NCBI GenBank assembly: GCA_021775415.1
Contig: JAJFHV010000019.1
Span: 1 to 64,000 of the forward strand
Direction: 5' to 3'
DNA: 64,000 nt
Source: Hyphomicrobiales bacterium
Lineage (GTDB): Bacteria; Pseudomonadota; Alphaproteobacteria; Rhizobiales; Rhizobiaceae
Part shown: piece by piece, positions 17,564-25,891 of the stretch
Numbering within the stretch: position 1 is the first letter of the stretch
How the letters are laid out: every line of letters starts with the position of its first letter
Translations under genes and position numbers: made by a program
Notes under the pieces: model-generated
Databases searched by the model: none
What the model was told of the DNA's origin: nothing
Seen by the model: only the letters and a program-made list of their open reading frames with translations

Positions 17564-18022
17564 TCAACTTGTCCCAAATTGATTATACTGTGTGTTCAAA
17601 GATAACGCTGCGTACAGTTCAAAAATGTGTTGCAACTTTTCACTTTCAATTTCTACATAACGTCCGTGCATTGATCTTACCCGATCAACCGAGCTTTCAA
17701 ATGCGAGTTTGAAAGTTTTATCTTCCATCAGATCTTTTCTGGATCCCTCCTTTTTATATGTGGCCGGCCTGTCCATTAAATCTCTCGCCAATTTGAACGC
17801 AAACGACGACTGCTCGGGTCGGCCACCAATATGATTTCCAATTCGCTGCCAAATATTTTTTGACCGACCAACGTAAACCGCTTTTCGACCTTCATATAGC
17901 GCGTAAATTCCTGGGCATTTAGGAAATGCTTTGCGTGGGTAAATTGAATTCAATTCGCATGCATTTAGTTGCTCAAGTAGAGATGGCATCTGATCTACGA
18001 GGCTTTTGAATGCGGGGGTCAA
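17564..18022 (-). CDS. Free-standing GIY-YIG nuclease inserted between purS and purQ
   Basis: The 152-residue protein holds one GIY-YIG domain: GIYALYEGRKAVYVGRSKN with GIY at 38-40 and YVG at 50-52, R60, E135 in FELYAAL and N147 near the end, so the catalytic set seems complete. Such domains nick or cut DNA; free-standing ones can be mobile or take part in repair. The start TTG at 18022 overlaps the purS stop, and the stop touches the purQ start. The gene is AT-richer than its neighbours. With the flanking 11-bp repeat, it looks like a recent in-frame insertion of 459 bp that keeps the operon translatable. Whether it is mobile is inference. Confidence 0.85.
   Translation of the reverse strand: MTPAFKSLVDQMPSLLEQLNACELNSIYPRKAFPKCPGIYALYEGRKAVYVGRSKNIWQRIGNHIGGRPEQSSFAFKLARDLMDRPATYKKEGSRKDLMEDKTFKLAFESSVDRVRSMHGRYVEIESEKLQHIFELYAALSLNTQYNQFGTS
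18012..18022 (-). repeat. 11-bp direct repeat, copy at purS end/GIY-YIG start
   Basis: TTGACCCCCGC (minus strand), identical to 17553-17563. Here it overlaps the TGA stop of purS and forms the first codons (MTPA) of the GIY-YIG gene. Confidence 0.75.
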
Positions 18023-18264
18023 ACAACAATCTCCACCGCGTAATCCTCAATCACAGTATTGACCAGAAGCTTTTCGCACATCGCCTTGAGGTCTCTCTCG
18101 GATTTGTTTGCGTCATCGCCATCGAGTTCGACATCGAATACCTTGCCTTGCCGCACGGAACCGACACCGTCAAATCCAAGGGATGCCAATCCGCCTTCGA
18201 TTGCCTTTCCCTGTGGGTCGAGTACGCCATTCTTCAGGGTAACTGTAATACGTGCCTTGATCAT
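18019..18264 (-). CDS. purS: Phosphoribosylformylglycinamidine synthase subunit PurS
   Basis: The 81-residue protein matches PurS over its length: IKARITVTLKNGVLDPQGKA, then LASLGFDGVGSVRQGKVFDVEL. PurS dimers bridge PurL and PurQ in the small-subunit FGAM synthase. The start at 18264 is set by alignment with PurS proteins; a longer frame to 18303 is not needed. The stop codon TGA overlaps the TTG start of the inserted GIY-YIG gene. Confidence 0.95.
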   Translation of the reverse strand: MIKARITVTLKNGVLDPQGKAIEGGLASLGFDGVGSVRQGKVFDVELDGDDANKSERDLKAMCEKLLVNTVIEDYAVEIVV

Positions 18265-18338
18265 CTTCACAATCTGATTCAACTGTTTCGTAACTTGATT
18301 CAAGAGACCGGACTAAGTGCCTGATCGTGAATCGTTTT

Positions 18339-19115
18339 TCAGGTTTTGTCCGACTTTACCAATACGGGACCCTTGCCGCGTTTGGGATCGTTTTCGTTCA
18401 TGATGCCAAGGCGTCGAGCAACTTCCTGATAGGAGTCTACCAGCCCGCCAAGGTCGCGTCGGAACCGGTCCTTATCCATTTTCTCGTTGGTTTTGATATC
18501 CCAAAGTCTGCAGGAATCCGGTGAAATTTCATCCGCAACAACGATCCGCATTATGTCATTTTCCCAGAGCCTGCCGAGTTCGATCTTGAAATCGACGAGT
18601 TGAATTCCAACGCCGAGAAAAAGGCCGGACAGGAAATCGTTGACCCGAATTGCCAGCGCCATCATGTCATCAATTTCCTGCGGCGATGCCCAGCCAAATG
18701 CCGTGATGTGTTCTTCGGACACCAGCGGATCGTTGAGTTCGTCCTTCTTGTAACAAAACTCAATGATGGAACGTGGCAACACCTCTCCTTCAGGTATCCC
18801 CAAGCGCTCGGAAAGTGTTCCGGCGGAGATATTGCGCACGATCACTTCAACGGGAATGATTTCGACTTCCTTGATCAGCTGTTCGCGCATATTGATGCGT
18901 TTGATAAAATGGTTCGGAATTCCAACGCGTGTCAGCTGGGTAAAGATGTACTCGGATATCCGGTTGTTGAGCACCCCCTTGCCATCAACAATTTCATGCT
19001 TTTTCTTGTTGAAGGCGGTGGCGTCATCCTTGAAAAACTGAATCAAGGTTCCCGGTTCCGGGCCTTCATAGAGGGTTTTGGCCTTGCCTTCATAGATTCG
19101 GCGGCGTCTGCTCAT
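18339..19115 (-). CDS. purC: Phosphoribosylaminoimidazole-succinocarboxamide (SAICAR) synthase
   Basis: The 258-residue protein has the PurC signatures: [15 protein letters not shown] at the N-terminus, [15 protein letters not shown] and [11 protein letters not shown]. It joins CAIR with aspartate using ATP in purine synthesis. purS follows 75 bases downstream, so purC-purS-GIY-purQ-lipoprotein is likely one operon. The start at 19115 fits the family; an ATG four codons upstream is possible, and neither has a strong ribosome-binding site. Confidence 0.96.
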   Translation of the reverse strand: MSRRRRIYEGKAKTLYEGPEPGTLIQFFKDDATAFNKKKHEIVDGKGVLNNRISEYIFTQLTRVGIPNHFIKRINMREQLIKEVEIIPVEVIVRNISAGTLSERLGIPEGEVLPRSIIEFCYKKDELNDPLVSEEHITAFGWASPQEIDDMMALAIRVNDFLSGLFLGVGIQLVDFKIELGRLWENDIMRIVVADEISPDSCRLWDIKTNEKMDKDRFRRDLGGLVDSYQEVARRLGIMNENDPKRGKGPVLVKSDKT

Positions 19116-19387
19116 GATAAATTGCATCCCTGTGTGGACAAATCGGGTCCCGTACGCTGACGGAAATTGGGGTCACCTGTACGGGAATCAATTCCATATA
19201 TGACCAAGTAGCTGGACACTAGGGCAACTGGATTTTGGAAACAACAAATCGGTGCAGAAATCCTCATCAATTTACAGTTCGATAAATGTTTCTTGGCGAA
19301 GGTCGCGTACAATTTGCACAAAGCCTATTCAAATGGCATCAAAGCCTGCATATATGGATTAGAGAAATGGTCCATCAGGAGACAATG

Positions 19388-19711
19388 ATGAGCGGAATTG
19401 ATGAACGCGGCGAAGTATTTGAGAAAAAGTTTGCCCATGACGAGGAATTGAAGTTCAAGGCTGAGGCCCGCCGCAACAAATTGTTGGGTCGCTGGGCTGC
19501 TGAAAAACTCGGCAAATCAGGTGACGATGTTGAGGAATATGCAATGGAGGTCATTCGGTCCGATTTCGAGGAGCCGGGTGAAGAGGACGTATTTCGTAAA
19601 ATTCGCACAGATTTTGACAATGCCGGGGTTGATCAGTCTGATCACCAAATTCGTCGCACGATGGATGAATTGTTGGCAAAAGCCGTTGACCAGATACAGA
19701 ATGAAACCTGA
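19388..19711 (+). CDS. DUF1476 protein, ATP synthase inhibitor zeta subunit
   Basis: The 107-residue product reads GIDERGEVFEKKFAHDEELKF at its start and is all-helical and highly charged, the DUF1476 family. In Paracoccus this protein (zeta subunit) binds the F1-ATPase and blocks ATP hydrolysis. An AGGAGA ribosome-binding site precedes two successive ATGs; the second (19388) has the better spacing. It is divergent from purC and is followed two bases later by the HpcH/HpaI gene. In many Rhizobiales it sits beside purC and purB, as here. Confidence 0.88.
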   Translation: MSGIDERGEVFEKKFAHDEELKFKAEARRNKLLGRWAAEKLGKSGDDVEEYAMEVIRSDFEEPGEEDVFRKIRTDFDNAGVDQSDHQIRRTMDELLAKAVDQIQNET

Positions 19712-19713
19712 TT

Positions 19714-20481
19714 TTGATCGATCGGCTTAAAAAGCAACTGGCAAATGACGGAACCTGCACTGCCTGCTGGTCAAACCTGCGCGACCCGCAGTTAGCGGGC
19801 GCATTTGCCCGGGAGCGCTATGATGCCGTGGTGCTCGATATGCAACACGGGTTTCATGGTGACGAAAGCATATTGGCGGCGATTGCGGTTATCCTCGCCG
19901 CCGGCAAATCTCCAATAGTGCGCATTCCGGTTCGCCGCTGGGACCTGGCTGAGCGAGCGCTCGACTATGGCGCACTTGGTGTCATTGCACCGATGACGAA
20001 CACGGTTGAAGACGCCCAGGCCTTTGCCAAGGTGATGAAGTATTCTCCATTGGGAACCCGGTCTCACGGGCCTCGATACGCCGCTTCGCTTTTTGATATC
20101 GATTCATCCACATATCTGCGCGAATCGGCGAGTTGCACCCTTGCGTTTGCCATGATCGAAACCAAAGAGGCGTACGATAATCTCGATGGTATATTGGGTG
20201 TTGAAGGAATTGACGGCGTTTTGATGGGACCGTCTGACTTTTCAATCTCGGTGCGCGGAAAAGTGGATCCTGATGCTTATGGTCCAGACAGCGTGAAGCT
20301 GGTGGAGGATGTTGCCAAACAAACTCGCGCAGCCGGAAAAATTGCTGCAGCATTTGCCATACAGGCAGATCACGCAAATCTGGTGCACAAATTCGGTTAC
20401 CGGCTGATAGCAGTTTCGCTTGATGGTTCAGTTATCAAGAACGGTGCGGCGGCGGATTTTGAGGGACTGGATTTTCTGTAG
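19714..20481 (+). CDS. HpcH/HpaI aldolase family protein
   Basis: The 255-residue protein is a class II pyruvate-type aldolase barrel: LDMQHGFHGDESILAAI, RALDYGALGVIAPMTNTVEDA, the metal ligands E in FAMIETKEAYDNL and D in LMGPSDFSISV. Members reversibly cleave 2-keto-3-deoxy acids such as 4-hydroxy-2-oxoheptanedioate; the substrate here is unknown. Start is TTG at 19714, almost touching the zeta-subunit stop, so the two genes are probably co-transcribed. Confidence 0.87.
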   Translation: MIDRLKKQLANDGTCTACWSNLRDPQLAGAFARERYDAVVLDMQHGFHGDESILAAIAVILAAGKSPIVRIPVRRWDLAERALDYGALGVIAPMTNTVEDAQAFAKVMKYSPLGTRSHGPRYAASLFDIDSSTYLRESASCTLAFAMIETKEAYDNLDGILGVEGIDGVLMGPSDFSISVRGKVDPDAYGPDSVKLVEDVAKQTRAAGKIAAAFAIQADHANLVHKFGYRLIAVSLDGSVIKNGAAADFEGLDFL

Positions 20482-20483
20482 GT

Positions 20484-21053
20484 TCAAACGCTGCCATCGG
20501 CTGCGCGGATATTCTTCAGGAATTTACTGAACACCATCAAACCTTCCGGCCAGGGACCATGACCGCTTTCGTGGTTCAAATGCCCGCTCTCACCGGCATC
20601 TATGAACAACGACCCCCAGGCCGCCGCCATGTCTTCGGCTACTTCAAATGCACAGAAATGATCATTCCTGCTGGATACCGTCGCAGAGGGAAATGGCAGC
20701 GGTTCGCGTGACGCGGGACCGAAGGTCATCAAATGCCGTGGTTTGATATCCGGATTTGCCACATCGGGTGGGGCCACCAGAAAAGCGCCGGCAATTGGTT
20801 TTTCGAATTCGGGAGCGGCATGAACAATCACCTGCGAGCCGATTGAATGGCCAATCAGGATTACTGGTTTTTGTGCGGTTGCGACGGCTGTGAGAAGATT
20901 CGCCTTCCAGTCCTCAAATATCGGTTTGTGCCAATCGCCCATTTCAACCCGGCGGGCGGTGCTTAGATTGTTTTGCCAGCGCGTTTGCCAGTGGTTTTCG
21001 CCAGCGCCCTTGTAGCCTGGAACAATCAGAATTTCAGCGTCAGAGGTTTTCAT
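20484..21053 (-). CDS. RBBP9/YdeN-type serine hydrolase
   Basis: The 189-residue protein has an alpha/beta hydrolase fold: ILIVPGYKGAGENHWQTRW near the N-terminus, nucleophile S70 in LIGHSIGS, aspartate in SRNDHFC near residue 129 and histidine in GHGPWPEG near 164. This is the RBBP9/YdeN family, small cytoplasmic hydrolases of mostly unknown substrate. It is convergent with the aldolase gene, two bases apart. Confidence 0.88.
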   Translation of the reverse strand: MKTSDAEILIVPGYKGAGENHWQTRWQNNLSTARRVEMGDWHKPIFEDWKANLLTAVATAQKPVILIGHSIGSQVIVHAAPEFEKPIAGAFLVAPPDVANPDIKPRHLMTFGPASREPLPFPSATVSSRNDHFCAFEVAEDMAAAWGSLFIDAGESGHLNHESGHGPWPEGLMVFSKFLKNIRAADGSV

Positions 21054-21113
21054 GAACTCGCAAATGGGTGTTTGGCGAGTTCATGTCAACCTTGTTGGCG
21101 GGTATATGATGCT

Positions 21114-21362
21114 TTAATCCGCAACCGTTGCAGTAACCGGATTGGGTTGGCTGGAACGTTCAGCACCCAGTTCACCCAACACCTGATCGCCGCCGCCGGA
21201 GAACGTCAGCAGTCCGGCAGTTATCAGTGCAATAATGCCGAAAGCCAACAATATTCCACGCGTACTGCCACTGCTTTGCGAATAAGTGTCATAGTACTGA
21301 TCACTCTTGATCTCATCATAGCCGGTTTGTCCGCTATGCTGGAAATCGCGATAATGAGTCAT
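21114..21362 (-). CDS. Small single-span membrane protein, unknown
   Basis: The 82-residue protein has a polar tyrosine-rich N-terminal part (HYRDFQHSGQTGYDEIKSDQ), one membrane helix (GILLAFGIIALITAGLLTF) and a polar C-terminal tail. AAGGAGATACGCC before the ATG at 21362 is a strong ribosome-binding site and sets the start. No family recognised; it resembles short Rhizobiales envelope proteins of unknown role. Confidence 0.72.
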   Translation of the reverse strand: MTHYRDFQHSGQTGYDEIKSDQYYDTYSQSSGSTRGILLAFGIIALITAGLLTFSGGGDQVLGELGAERSSQPNPVTATVAD

Positions 21363-21574
21363 GGCGTATCTCCTTTTGATGGAGATAATCGTGAACCAAC
21401 AGCGTGACGCCAAGATGGCCTGTAAATCACTTATCGTTTGATGATATTACATTGGTGCGAGCGGTTAAGCCCTACAAGGTTATGGTTTGCTCAGGGTTGT
21501 GATTAGTAATATTGTTGTAACCTAATTGTAAGCTGGCCCGGGACAGTTCGATCAACATTTTTTCAGCAGGCGTA

Positions 21575-21973
21575 TTGTGTTTGTTGATGTCAGTTCTTCT
21601 GGCGACGGAATCCTTTTCCCAGTCATTTTCCTGTTCTCCAGCCAAAACCTGTAAATTGATGACAAGTTGTGCCGAGGCCTATTTCCATTTTTCACAATGT
21701 AATTCCGTCGCAAGAGACGGGGATGGGGATGGAATTCCATGTGAGAACCTGTGTGGTAAAACGTTGGCAATCATGCACCAACGTTTGTCAGCCCAAGGCT
21801 ATTCAGAAGGCTCAACAATTGCAGTGCCCACACAGATATTTTCCTGTGAGGTTCGCAAAAGTTGCAAGCAAATGTTGAGTTGTGATGAGGCGTATTTTCA
21901 ATTGCATAGCTGCGGCAATTTAAGACTTGATGGAAACAAGGACGGTATTCCGTGTAACAGCTTGTGCCGCTGA
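21575..21973 (+). CDS. Exported protein with two excalibur calcium-binding domains
   Basis: The protein (132 residues from TTG 21575, 128 from ATG 21587) has two cysteine-rich excalibur repeats: TSCAEAYFHFSQC ... DGDGDGIPCENLC and LSCDEAYFQLHSC ... DGNKDGIPCNSLC. The Dx[DN]xDG loop is an EF-hand-like calcium site and each repeat has four cysteines for disulfides, so it is an extracytoplasmic protein. The N-terminal hydrophobic segment (LLMSVLLA) is short for a signal peptide and the start is uncertain. It is convergent with purB, three bases apart. Confidence 0.78.
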   Translation: MCLLMSVLLATESFSQSFSCSPAKTCKLMTSCAEAYFHFSQCNSVARDGDGDGIPCENLCGKTLAIMHQRLSAQGYSEGSTIAVPTQIFSCEVRKSCKQMLSCDEAYFQLHSCGNLRLDGNKDGIPCNSLCR

Positions 21974-21976
21974 TGC

Positions 21977-23278
21977 TTATCCAAACACCCGTTTGAAAAT
22001 CGCATCAACATGTTTGGTGTGATAGGAAAGGTCGAATTTCTCGCGAATTTCCTTTTCCGAAAGTGCTGCGGTGACCTCTTTGTCCTGAAGCAATTCTTCC
22101 AGAAAATCCTTGTCTTCCTCCCAGACTTTCATAGCGTTGCGTTGAACCAGCCGGTAGGAATCTTCACGCGAGACACCTGCCTGGGTCAATGCCAGCAGAA
22201 CCCGCTGCGAATGCACCAGTCCACGAAACTTGTGCAGATTTGATTCCATCCGCTCGGGATATACCAGCAATTTTTCGATCATGCCGGTCAGTCGCATCAA
22301 CGCAAAATCCAGCGTAACGGTGGCATCAGGTCCGATCATCCGCTCAACGGATGAGTGTGAGATATCCCGCTCATGCCAAAGGGCGACATTTTCCATCGCG
22401 GGCAAAGCGTAACTTCTAACCATGCGGGCAAGGCCGGTGAGGTTTTCACTCAGGATCGGGTTGCGCTTGTGCGGCATGGCTGAAGAACCCTTTTGGCCTG
22501 GCGAGAAAAACTCCTCGGCTTCCAATACTTCCGTGCGCTGCAGATGGCGCACCTCTGTTGCCAGACGCTCTATCGATGAAGCGATGACGCCAAGGACGGA
22601 GAAAAACATCGCGTGGCGATCACGCGGAACAACCTGTGTCGAAACCGGCTCTACTGACAGTCCCATTGCCTTGGCGACATGAGCTTCAACCTGGGGGTCG
22701 ATGTTGGCGAAGGTTCCAACCGCGCCGGAAATTGCACAAGTGGCGATTTCCTCGCGGGCCAGTACCAGCCTTGCCCGACTCCGCTCAAACTCCGCATAGG
22801 CCTGGGCGAGTTTCAGTCCAAAGGTGGTTGGCTCTGCATGAATGCCGTGGGAACGACCGATGGTAATGGTATCCTTGTGCTCCATCGCCCGGGTTTTAAG
22901 TGCCGCCAGCAATGCATCCAAATCTTCAAGCAGGAGATCGGATGCTTTTACCAGTTGGACATTGAAGCAGGTATCGAGCACATCGGAGGAAGTCATTCCC
23001 TGATGCACGAAGCGGGCATCCGGTCCGATGATTTCTGCAAGATGGGTCAAAAATGCAATCACATCGTGCTTTGTTACCGCCTCGATCTCGTCGATTTTTG
23101 CCACATCAAATTCAACGGTCCCGGCCTTGTCCCAAATGGTTTTGGCAGCCTCTTTAGGGATCACGCCGAGCTCCGCCAATGCATCGCAGGCATGCGCCTC
23201 GATTTCAAACCAGATGCGGAATTTTGACTGGGGTGACCAGATTTCGGTCATCTGCGGACGGGAGTAGCGCGGGATCAT
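21977..23278 (-). CDS. purB: Adenylosuccinate lyase
   Basis: The 433-residue protein belongs to the fumarase/aspartase superfamily. It shows MIPRYSRPQMTEIWS at the start, TSSDVLDTCFNVQL, GRSHGIHAEPTTFGLKL with the catalytic histidine, and the flexible loop GSSAMPHKRNPI with the catalytic serine. It acts twice in purine synthesis, on SAICAR and adenylosuccinate. AAGGA seven bases before the ATG at 23278 sets the start, and the length is that of the family. Confidence 0.97.
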   Translation of the reverse strand: MIPRYSRPQMTEIWSPQSKFRIWFEIEAHACDALAELGVIPKEAAKTIWDKAGTVEFDVAKIDEIEAVTKHDVIAFLTHLAEIIGPDARFVHQGMTSSDVLDTCFNVQLVKASDLLLEDLDALLAALKTRAMEHKDTITIGRSHGIHAEPTTFGLKLAQAYAEFERSRARLVLAREEIATCAISGAVGTFANIDPQVEAHVAKAMGLSVEPVSTQVVPRDRHAMFFSVLGVIASSIERLATEVRHLQRTEVLEAEEFFSPGQKGSSAMPHKRNPILSENLTGLARMVRSYALPAMENVALWHERDISHSSVERMIGPDATVTLDFALMRLTGMIEKLLVYPERMESNLHKFRGLVHSQRVLLALTQAGVSREDSYRLVQRNAMKVWEEDKDFLEELLQDKEVTAALSEKEIREKFDLSYHTKHVDAIFKRVFG

Positions 23279-23534
23279 TTTCGGGTCCTTGTCGATGTTG
23301 GGGTTCAAGTATCACCGGCGGTCAAGATACTCAACGTGCTGAAGCAATTTTGCAGGGGATCAGTCGGCGAATTCCAATCGCCATTATAAGTTTGTTTACC
23401 ACGTTCCTTTACCAATTGGGTGCGGTCCTATTTGGATGTTTTGCTTTGGTTCAGGCACCTCCACCCGATTTTCGTGTCTGTCTTCTGGCAATTGCAAAAG
23501 CCATGAACGACCACTTCGAAATGGGGTAAGAGCA

Positions 23535-24782
23535 ATGAATCTCAAATCAATTTTACTTGGATCAACGATTTCGGTCTCACTGGTTACAGGTGCAAGAGCG
23601 GCAGATGTAATCGTGTTCGAGCCGGAACCCGCCACTTATGTTCGCATCTGTGATGCGTATGGGCAGGGCTTTTTTTATATTCCAGGTACTGAAACTTGCA
23701 TGCAATTTAGCGGCTTCGTACGTTCCAGTTACGAAAAAGTCCATATTGATGGTGCATATGATACCGATACTGCAAATGCTGGTGGTGTCGTCAACGATGT
23801 GAATGCCACGTTTTGGGGACAGCGAGCCCGTCTGAATATAGATACCCGCAACGAAACCGCACTGGGTACACTGCGAGCCCAATACCGACTCGAGGCAGGA
23901 GACTCCAATACCGATGCCGACGTCGACATGGATCGCGCATTGATATCGATCGCGGGATTTCGCTTCGGCTTCACTGATAATTACTGGACTTCCAATCATA
24001 ATTATACGGGGACAGATTTTGCCGGGATTGGCGCCAACTTCTCAGGCGGTCTACTGGATGAGGGCTGGTATGGTTTTGATGATGCAACCATCATTGACTA
24101 CACGTTTGCAACAAATGGATTAGCAATCACGGTTGGCGCAGAAGATCCACGTATCTCGGTTGGCCAGGGCGGCGGCGGGAACGCCACCAACAATGGTGGA
24201 ACAGATGGCCGGGTAAATTTTTACGCTGGCGTCAATTACTCCCATGGCTCGGGAACTCTGGCATTCACCGCAGTGCACGATTCACTCGCTCCGGATAATT
24301 CTGGCACAGACGCTGCATCTGGTGCAGGTGGCGCTGATTTTGGTGGTTGGGCTTACAAAGCCAGCGCCGATTTGAAGCTTGACGAATGGCTAAGCGGGGG
24401 GTCGCTTCATTTCATGTATATGTGGGATGGGGAATACAACACAGATTATCTGCATAATTATTCGGTGTTGAACGACATGCAATCAGCCTATCAGGTCTCC
24501 GGACAGTTTAAGCTCAATGATCAACTCCTATTGATGACGCAATATTCTCATGCGCAGGGAGATGATGGTGGAACATTAAATGGTGTGGCCGGTGGGGAGG
24601 GTGATGCCTGGATCGGATCCGTCGGGCTGAGCTGGTTTCCGGTGGAACTGTTTTCAGTTAGTGCATCCTACTTCTTTGGTGAGGTTGATAACACCGCCGG
24701 TGACGGCACCAGTACGGCGGATTTGCCCCGCACCTCCTACGATTTTGATGGATTCTTTGTAGGTGTTCGCCGCGATTTTTGA
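23535..24782 (+). CDS. Porin, alphaproteobacterial Porin_2 type
   Basis: The 415-residue protein has a signal peptide (MNLKSILLGSTISVSLVTGARA) and the typical opening of Rhizobiales porins: YVRICDAYGQGFFYIPGTET and FSGFVRSSYEK. The remainder alternates short beta strands and ends with aromatic FFVGVRRDF, the expected C-terminal signal for outer-membrane assembly. It forms a general diffusion pore, probably trimeric with a 16-strand barrel. It is a single gene; the ribosome-binding site (GGGGTAAGAG) is weak but the signal peptide fixes the start. Confidence 0.92.
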   Translation: MNLKSILLGSTISVSLVTGARAADVIVFEPEPATYVRICDAYGQGFFYIPGTETCMQFSGFVRSSYEKVHIDGAYDTDTANAGGVVNDVNATFWGQRARLNIDTRNETALGTLRAQYRLEAGDSNTDADVDMDRALISIAGFRFGFTDNYWTSNHNYTGTDFAGIGANFSGGLLDEGWYGFDDATIIDYTFATNGLAITVGAEDPRISVGQGGGGNATNNGGTDGRVNFYAGVNYSHGSGTLAFTAVHDSLAPDNSGTDAASGAGGADFGGWAYKASADLKLDEWLSGGSLHFMYMWDGEYNTDYLHNYSVLNDMQSAYQVSGQFKLNDQLLLMTQYSHAQGDDGGTLNGVAGGEGDAWIGSVGLSWFPVELFSVSASYFFGEVDNTAGDGTSTADLPRTSYDFDGFFVGVRRDF

Positions 24783-24855
24783 GTAGTCGGCGCATGAACA
24801 GTGTCGATGCGTGACCTCCGCTTGGCCTGTCTTGCCGATGAGCTCACCAGTCAAT

Positions 24856-25251
24856 TCAAGCGCTGTCATCCTTGGTTACGAACCGTACGCCCACAACGTC
24901 GCGGCTCGACCATTTTTTGGCCACCGTCACAGGCTGCTTGAATGGTGACGCTTCGACCTGAAACTTGCTCGGCAACCATAATCCGGCACGCATGTAAATT
25001 TGCATACCGATTTCAGACATGTCTTTGATAACGCAGTCCTCAACATGTGATCCATTTACCTTCAACGATCCTGGAATACGACAGCTGAGCCGCGTGGCGT
25101 TTCGTTGATCAACACCGGATCGGCGATCAGTGCCTGACCGTTTGTCATCGGGAGGGGATACCTGCTCGCCCTCAGAGGAGCGACGGTCAATTTCTTCCCG
25201 ACGATCATCTTTTAGCACGTAGTTATCTGGCCTTGGGATACCGGTAGTCAT
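24856..25251 (-). CDS. PilZ domain protein (c-di-GMP receptor candidate)
   Basis: The 131-residue protein has a charged N-terminal arm rich in R, E and D (DDRREEIDRRSSEGEQ...DDKRSGTDRRSG) and a PilZ domain with both binding motifs: RNATR (RxxxR) and IKDMSEIGMQI (DxSxxG). It should bind cyclic di-GMP; a GGDEF protein encoded nearby (26929-27717) could supply it. The ATG at 25251 has AGGTG upstream. The DDRR repeats resemble many Rhizobiales PilZ proteins. Output partner unknown. Confidence 0.85.
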   Translation of the reverse strand: MTTGIPRPDNYVLKDDRREEIDRRSSEGEQVSPPDDKRSGTDRRSGVDQRNATRLSCRIPGSLKVNGSHVEDCVIKDMSEIGMQIYMRAGLWLPSKFQVEASPFKQPVTVAKKWSSRDVVGVRFVTKDDSA

Positions 25252-25891
25252 AATTTCACCTGCTAGATTCACGTTGGAAACATACAGGGTTCGTATGAAA
25301 ATTGAACGAATTTGCTCTTAAAATTGGACACCTGATTGAAGTGTTTTGTTAAATTTTCAAATGTCTGCTTTGGCCTCGAAGGCGAGCTTCGCTTGTACCG
25401 TGTGGATGCCACCTGGATAGCAGCTTCCACCGCCGTATCAAATCCGGAACTGTTTAAAAATTCAGTGTCGGTATGACCTCAATAAATAAAACCGGTCAGC
25501 GTTTCTGCAGCAATTGCCACTTTGGCTGGCATGAAGGCGCACGCCGCGATAAAAATCATATTATAGTATGCAGCAAAAGCGATACTTCTTTGAAGCAAAC
25601 TATCCTTTTCGTGGTCGTCGGTTGTGGTTTTTTGCGGGATGTAACTGATCTTACTGAACTCTAAAGCGAATTTACCCATGAAGTTTCACCCTTGCTATTA
25701 ACGAATGGGAAACAATATGCGCATTGGGATTTAACAGGCCCTTCCAGAATCCATTCAAATTTTAACGAAGTCCATTTTTTTTACCCATTCTGATTGGAAA
25801 ATCACGCCCACATACAAACAGTGCAATTTTATCTGTCGACATACGGGTACATGATGTAGAAAGATGTCAACGCATAATAACTGGAGGGGGC
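25252..25891. other. Intergenic region, 640 bases, mostly featureless
   Basis: Apart from a possible degenerate repeat half (ATGTCTGCTTTGGCC at 25361-25375) and a doubtful small ORF at 25479-25679, I see no gene. The minus strand of 25330-25455 can be read as an open fragment (including FDTAVEAAIQVAST) that might be the remains of a lost gene, without a recognised family. Confidence 0.5.
25479..25679 (-). CDS. Doubtful 66-residue ORF with hydrophobic C-terminal half
   Basis: AAGGGTGAAACTTC before the ATG at 25679 is a fair ribosome-binding site. The first half is polar and the second half (IAFAAYYNMIFIAACAFMPA) could be one membrane span. There is no recognised family and the codon pattern is not convincing; an overlapping plus-strand ORF (25473-25664) is about equally open. 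Confidence 0.22.
   Translation of the reverse strand: MGKFALEFSKISYIPQKTTTDDHEKDSLLQRSIAFAAYYNMIFIAACAFMPAKVAIAAETLTGFIY

Noticed and set aside
22679-23227. 182-residue plus-strand ORF opposite purB
   Set aside because: Antisense shadow of a conserved enzyme gene; cysteine-rich random composition.
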